From NCBI RefSeq assembly GCF_000943545.1, contig NZ_JTHP01000058.1:1-42508 (forward strand): 42,508 nt of DNA. Reading direction: 5' to 3'. Source of the DNA: Paenibacillus terrae. GTDB lineage: Bacteria; Bacillota; Bacilli; Paenibacillales; Paenibacillaceae. The translations under genes were made by a program, and so were the position numbers. Every line of letters starts with the position of its first letter. The stretch's first letter is position 1. The notes below the pieces were generated by a model. It was not told where the DNA came from and ran no database searches. It worked only from the letters and a program-made list of their open reading frames with translations. This document shows positions 40,758-42,508 of this stretch, piece after piece.

Positions 40758-40913
40758 CTAAGAGCCATTTTTCAAAAAAGCTCTTATTTCACGAGCTGGA
40801 AAATACCATTTACCGCCAATTTTTCTTTTCGAAAACCTGGAATCATGGAAAAACGTGTCCAATATCGTGCCCCAATGATTATTTAGGATGTTACAAACGA
40901 TCAAAAAAATCAT
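40758..40913 (-). CDS. Helix-turn-helix (excisionase-type) fragment
   Basis: 51 residues. The C-terminus SKRKIGGKWYFPAREIRAFL has the wing-and-helix pattern of MerR/Xis-like DNA-binding proteins (K-IGGKWYFP-R). The N-terminal recognition helix is weak or absent. The frame overlaps a second excisionase-like remnant, so this is probably the 3' part of a decayed gene. No convincing ribosome binding site is seen. Confidence 0.4.
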   Translation of the reverse strand: MIFLIVCNILNNHWGTILDTFFHDSRFSKRKIGGKWYFPAREIRAFLKNGS

Positions 40914-41160
40914 CAAACACAATCAGCCAAAAGAGACAAGACAACATGGCATTAATACACCGATGTTCTTGCTTACGGGCTTCGATCCAATTCACAAACT
41001 CTTCCTTTGCAATTCTTTTAGTACCTCCAATTGAAAAATTCGGTATCCTCTTTTATCTTGAGTAATTCATATACACGATCTTTTTGAAATACCTAAATAT
41101 TGGCAATATCTGCTGCACTTAAAATTTCGGGCAATGTCCTCAATGTAATTCTTTCATTGG
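40891..41160 (-). pseudogene. Excisionase-like HTH gene, frameshifted
   Basis: Three frames on the minus strand read in order ILSAADIAN, LGIS and DRVYELLKI, then IGGTKRIAKEEFVNWIEARK. Together they resemble the small Xis-type HTH proteins of integrative elements (AAxxLGISRxxVYELL and GGxxRIxKEEFxxWI). At least two frameshifts are needed. It ends at 40891. Probably non-functional. Confidence 0.5.
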
Positions 41161-41230
41161 CAATTACTCTTTCAATGCGATGGCACCCCGAATGAAAAAT
41201 GGGTTACTGATGTGATGGGATTCCACTTGT

Positions 41231-41455
41231 TTGGACAAAAGGTATAGGTACGATCTAAATCTGGTAATGTGTCGCACTGATGGTAGACCAATTCCAAAAT
41301 CCATAAAAAGTTTGGGGACATTTTGGGGGCAACTATATATCGGATTTATAATATTTACTCACTGTCCCCAAACTAAAAATCCCTCAACGCTTAGAGCGCC
41401 AAGGAATTCTATGTTTTAGTAAAGCGTCAGATATTGATCACGTTCCCATTGATGT
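41231..41455 (+). pseudogene. Tyrosine recombinase (integrase) C-terminal remnant
   Basis: The plus strand reads YRYDLNLVMCRTDGRPIPKS, like the DLVF-T-DG-P-P segment before the catalytic HxLR box of phage integrases. After a 70-base disrupted stretch it reads LERQGILCFSKASDIDHVP in another frame, like LGH-SI-TT-Y-HV near the catalytic Tyr. Active-site residues are gone. Low but real similarity; the arm-type repeats that follow support it. Confidence 0.35.
41309..41374. repeat. 12-base inverted repeat within the integrase remnant
   Basis: AGTTTGGGGACA (41309-41320) and TGTCCCCAAACT (41363-41374) are perfect inverted copies 42 bases apart, around an AT-rich core. The insertion between the two integrase-like fragments coincides with it. 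Confidence 0.6.
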
Positions 41456-41570
41456 ACTTGGGTGCGATTTAAGTTCTATGGATTTCTAAATTATCATGTG
41501 GTACTTAAACACCGATAATTAAATAATAAAAGATAATTAATTTTTCCGAAATAGCATAACGTATATGCTA

Positions 41571-41602
41571 TTTGTGGGTAATTTGTGGGTGTTTTTGTGG
41601 GC
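41571..41602. repeat. Three phased TTTGTGGG repeats, possible integrase arm sites
   Basis: TTTGTGGGT (41571-41579), TTTGTGGGT (41582-41590) and TTTGTGGGC (41594-41602) recur every 11-12 bases, near one helical turn. They follow the integrase remnant, where arm-type binding sites of integrative elements often lie. A GCATA-TATGC inverted repeat is just to the left (41553-41567). Confidence 0.5.
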
Positions 41603-41640
41603 AGACTCAATGCGATTGATAGGCGCATTGAGTCTTTTTT
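41603..41640 (+). terminator. Terminator after the integrase remnant
   Basis: AGACTCAATGCG and CGCATTGAGTCT form a perfect 12-base-pair stem over nine bases, followed by T6. Confidence 0.9.
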
Positions 41641-41800
41641 ATTCATTAATAACAAATGTGTCGACTCTAGAATTGATCGAAACTTCGACTGTAACTGGCA
41701 CATCTATTCCATGTGTAATAATCACCGATCTGATAAACATTTTCGTATTCTCTTCATCTAAATCCCAATCCTGAGTAAATTCAAAAAAATGCTTTTTCAT
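41639..41800 (-). CDS. Small acidic protein of unknown function
   Basis: 53 residues on the minus strand, GGGGGAGA as ribosome binding site and ATG at 41800. It begins MKKHFFEFTQDWDLDEENTK and ends VSINSRVDTFVINE. It is divergent from the XRE gene, as small genes often are in the control regions of prophages and integrative elements. A decayed copy lies in repeat copy 1. I do not recognise a family; conservation of the reading frame in one of two copies argues that it is real. Confidence 0.5.
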   Translation of the reverse strand: MKKHFFEFTQDWDLDEENTKMFIRSVIITHGIDVPVTVEVSINSRVDTFVINE

Positions 41801-41883
41801 GTCCGTTCTCCCCCGTAAACTATGGTGTGTTTATCTTTACTGTATGACCATTATCCTGTATACTCCGAACGAAATACTTTTCC
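41731..41883. repeat. Direct repeat, copy 2 (about 153 bases)
   Basis: Same-orientation partner of 38542-38695. It includes the first part of the small minus-strand gene and the XRE promoter, both intact here, so this is likely the original copy. Confidence 0.88.
41836..41864 (+). promoter_or_regulatory. Promoter of the XRE regulator
   Basis: TTTACT (41836-41841) and TATACT (41859-41864) with a 17-base spacer, about 49 bases before the GTG start. Confidence 0.6.
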
Positions 41884-41912
41884 CCCTTCCTTCTAAAAAG
41901 GAGACCAAGACA

Positions 41913-42128
41913 GTGTCTAATATTGTCCGGGGGAGATGCCTGTTAAAGGTCCGTATTAATGAAGCTGGTACTACTCAATCCGAGCTTGCCCGAAAAATCG
42001 GATACTCGCGCCAACAATTATCCAATTGGGCAAACAACAGAGAAAAGATGTCTTACGAAGCAGCAGTTCTTATATGCCGCGTCCTAGGATGCCATGCTGA
42101 GGATTTGTATGAGTGGCACTTCGCCTGA
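41913..42128 (+). CDS. XRE-family helix-turn-helix regulator
   Basis: 71 residues from a GTG at 41913, with AAGGAGA eight bases upstream. The chain is a single Cro/CI-type HTH: TTQSELARKIGYSRQQLSNWANNREKMSYEAAVLICRVLGC. There is no sensor or peptidase domain. A longer frame reaches 41799 but would run through the promoter, so I reject that start. Divergent transcription from a small gene and the nearby integrase and excisionase remains suggest the immunity region of a lost prophage or integrative element. Confidence 0.85.
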   Translation: MSNIVRGRCLLKVRINEAGTTQSELARKIGYSRQQLSNWANNREKMSYEAAVLICRVLGCHAEDLYEWHFA

Positions 42129-42153
42129 CCACAGGCATCTCTTCTGGGCATGT

Positions 42154-42173
42154 TGTATAGTCTGGACTATACA
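42154..42173. repeat. 20-base palindrome after the XRE gene
   Basis: TGTATAGTC and GACTATACA are perfect inverted arms around TG, 25 bases past the XRE stop codon. It has no T-run and may be an operator. The rest of 42129-42358 shows no gene. Confidence 0.5.
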
Positions 42174-42358
42174 CACCAATCTACTTTTATAAACTCCAAT
42201 ACTTCAGCCCCCTTTTTTCTATCCATAAGTTCTACTTGTTTCCCAACTTTACCATATAAAAAATAAATAAAAACAGATAATATGTCGAAATTCATCGAAT
42301 TCATCTGGTTTATCCTAGTCTAACTGATTATTGACTCTCAATCTTAAATGTGATAGTA

Positions 42359-42389
42359 AAAATGACCCGCAAAATTAACGGGTCATTTC
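42359..42389 (-). terminator. Terminator of a minus-strand gene at the right edge
   Basis: On the minus strand AAATGACCCG and CGGGTCATTT form a perfect ten-base-pair stem over nine bases, followed by TTTAC. The stop codon of the frame to the right lies in its first arm. Confidence 0.65.
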
Positions 42390-42508
42390 CACAGCTTTTT
42401 AAGTGTTTTGAGTTTATTGTGTGACATGGAGCAGATGAATTCAGATCCTTTGAAGTGAAGTGAACTGAACCTCCGAATATATCTGTTTCAATTTTGTGGA
42501 TCGGCTAC
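42383..42508 (-). pseudogene. Possible transposase C-terminal remnant
   Basis: Reading leftward from about 42485, the minus strand encodes about 34 residues ending RRFSSLHFKGSEF, CSMSHNKLKTLKKLWK and a stop at 42383. The RRF-KGSEF-HN-L-KLW spacing resembles the C-terminus of DDE transposases of the IS1182/IS4 type. A stop (TGA) lies in frame upstream, and another frame is open to the window edge, so it is probably frameshifted. Weak evidence. Confidence 0.25.

Noticed and set aside
41494..41703. A 69-codon minus-strand frame near the arm repeats
   Set aside because: It runs through a strong terminator hairpin and the TTTGTGGG repeats, and overlaps the better-supported small gene at 41639-41800 in another frame.
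41799..41912. A longer N-terminus for the XRE regulator starting at 41799
   Set aside because: The extra codons would pass through the promoter at 41836-41864 and lie in the direct repeat; GTG at 41913 has a proper ribosome binding site.
1..42508. CRISPR arrays, rRNA or tRNA genes and complete insertion sequences
   Set aside because: I found no spacer-repeat arrays, no tRNA cloverleaf or rRNA sequence and no intact transposase in the window.

Overview
The window looks like a chromosomal segment of a Paenibacillus, probably of the P. polymyxa group. This is inference from gene content: a Bacillus-type lexA/yneA divergon, a B. subtilis-like tenI-thiO-thiS-thiG-thiF operon under a TPP riboswitch, strong AGGAGG-type ribosome binding sites, frequent TTG/GTG starts and moderate GC. 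About 36.5 kb is conserved chromosome. The right end, from about 38.4 kb, is AT-richer accessory DNA with decayed mobile-element remnants.

Left part (1-12.2 kb). The pyruvate dehydrogenase operon pdhA-pdhB-pdhC leaves the window on the left. It is followed by a divergent esterase, a low-molecular-weight protein tyrosine phosphatase, thiamine pyrophosphokinase (thiN), a secreted NlpC/P60 hydrolase and an orphan OmpR-type regulator with a degenerate receiver. The thiazole branch of thiamine synthesis (tenI, thiO, thiS, thiG, thiF) sits behind a TPP riboswitch and terminator. An ABC-F ATPase gene lies upstream of the riboswitch.

Middle (12.4-23.1 kb). One minus-strand operon of ten genes encodes a Tad/Flp-like, type II secretion-related machine. 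In transcription order it has a Ser/Thr kinase fused to a MinD-like domain, a SAF-domain (CpaB/RcpC-like) protein, two TadZ/CpaE-like proteins with degenerate P-loops, a membrane-anchored TadA ATPase, a TadB-TadC fusion, and four small exported or membrane-anchored pseudopilin-like proteins. A promoter and a long terminator-like hairpin precede the kinase gene, which suggests regulated readthrough. No secretin or prepilin peptidase is present.

Middle right (23.1-36.4 kb). Housekeeping genes: an RlmM-like rRNA methyltransferase, a frameshifted YlmA-like ABC ATPase coupled to a thioredoxin-like and a small receiver-like gene, endonuclease IV coupled to an Fpg-family glycosylase that has lost its zinc ligands, a YutF-like HAD phosphatase, RNase Z, cobalamin-dependent methionine synthase (metH), acireductone dioxygenase (mtnD), another HAD hydrolase, a small membrane protein and a DUF896 protein. 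The SOS genes yneA and lexA follow, diverging over three LexA boxes.

Right end (37.4-42.5 kb). A small secreted protein gene precedes two tandem arginine-rich microproteins that share a GNALA motif. Next is a compact, apparently self-contained quorum-sensing operon: a kinase-less membrane protein like an AgrC sensor, AgrB, a newly recognised 48-residue AgrD, and a stand-alone LytTR DNA-binding protein. It has its own palindrome-bearing promoter and its own terminator. Two ~154-bp direct repeats flank it, 3.2 kb apart, and fragments of excisionase- and integrase-like genes, arm-type repeats and an intact XRE repressor with a divergent small gene lie beside it. The AgrBD plus LytTR/membrane-protein arrangement, which merges agr with the LytTR regulatory systems of streptococci, is the best candidate here for an undescribed system. 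The kinase-led Tad operon is second.
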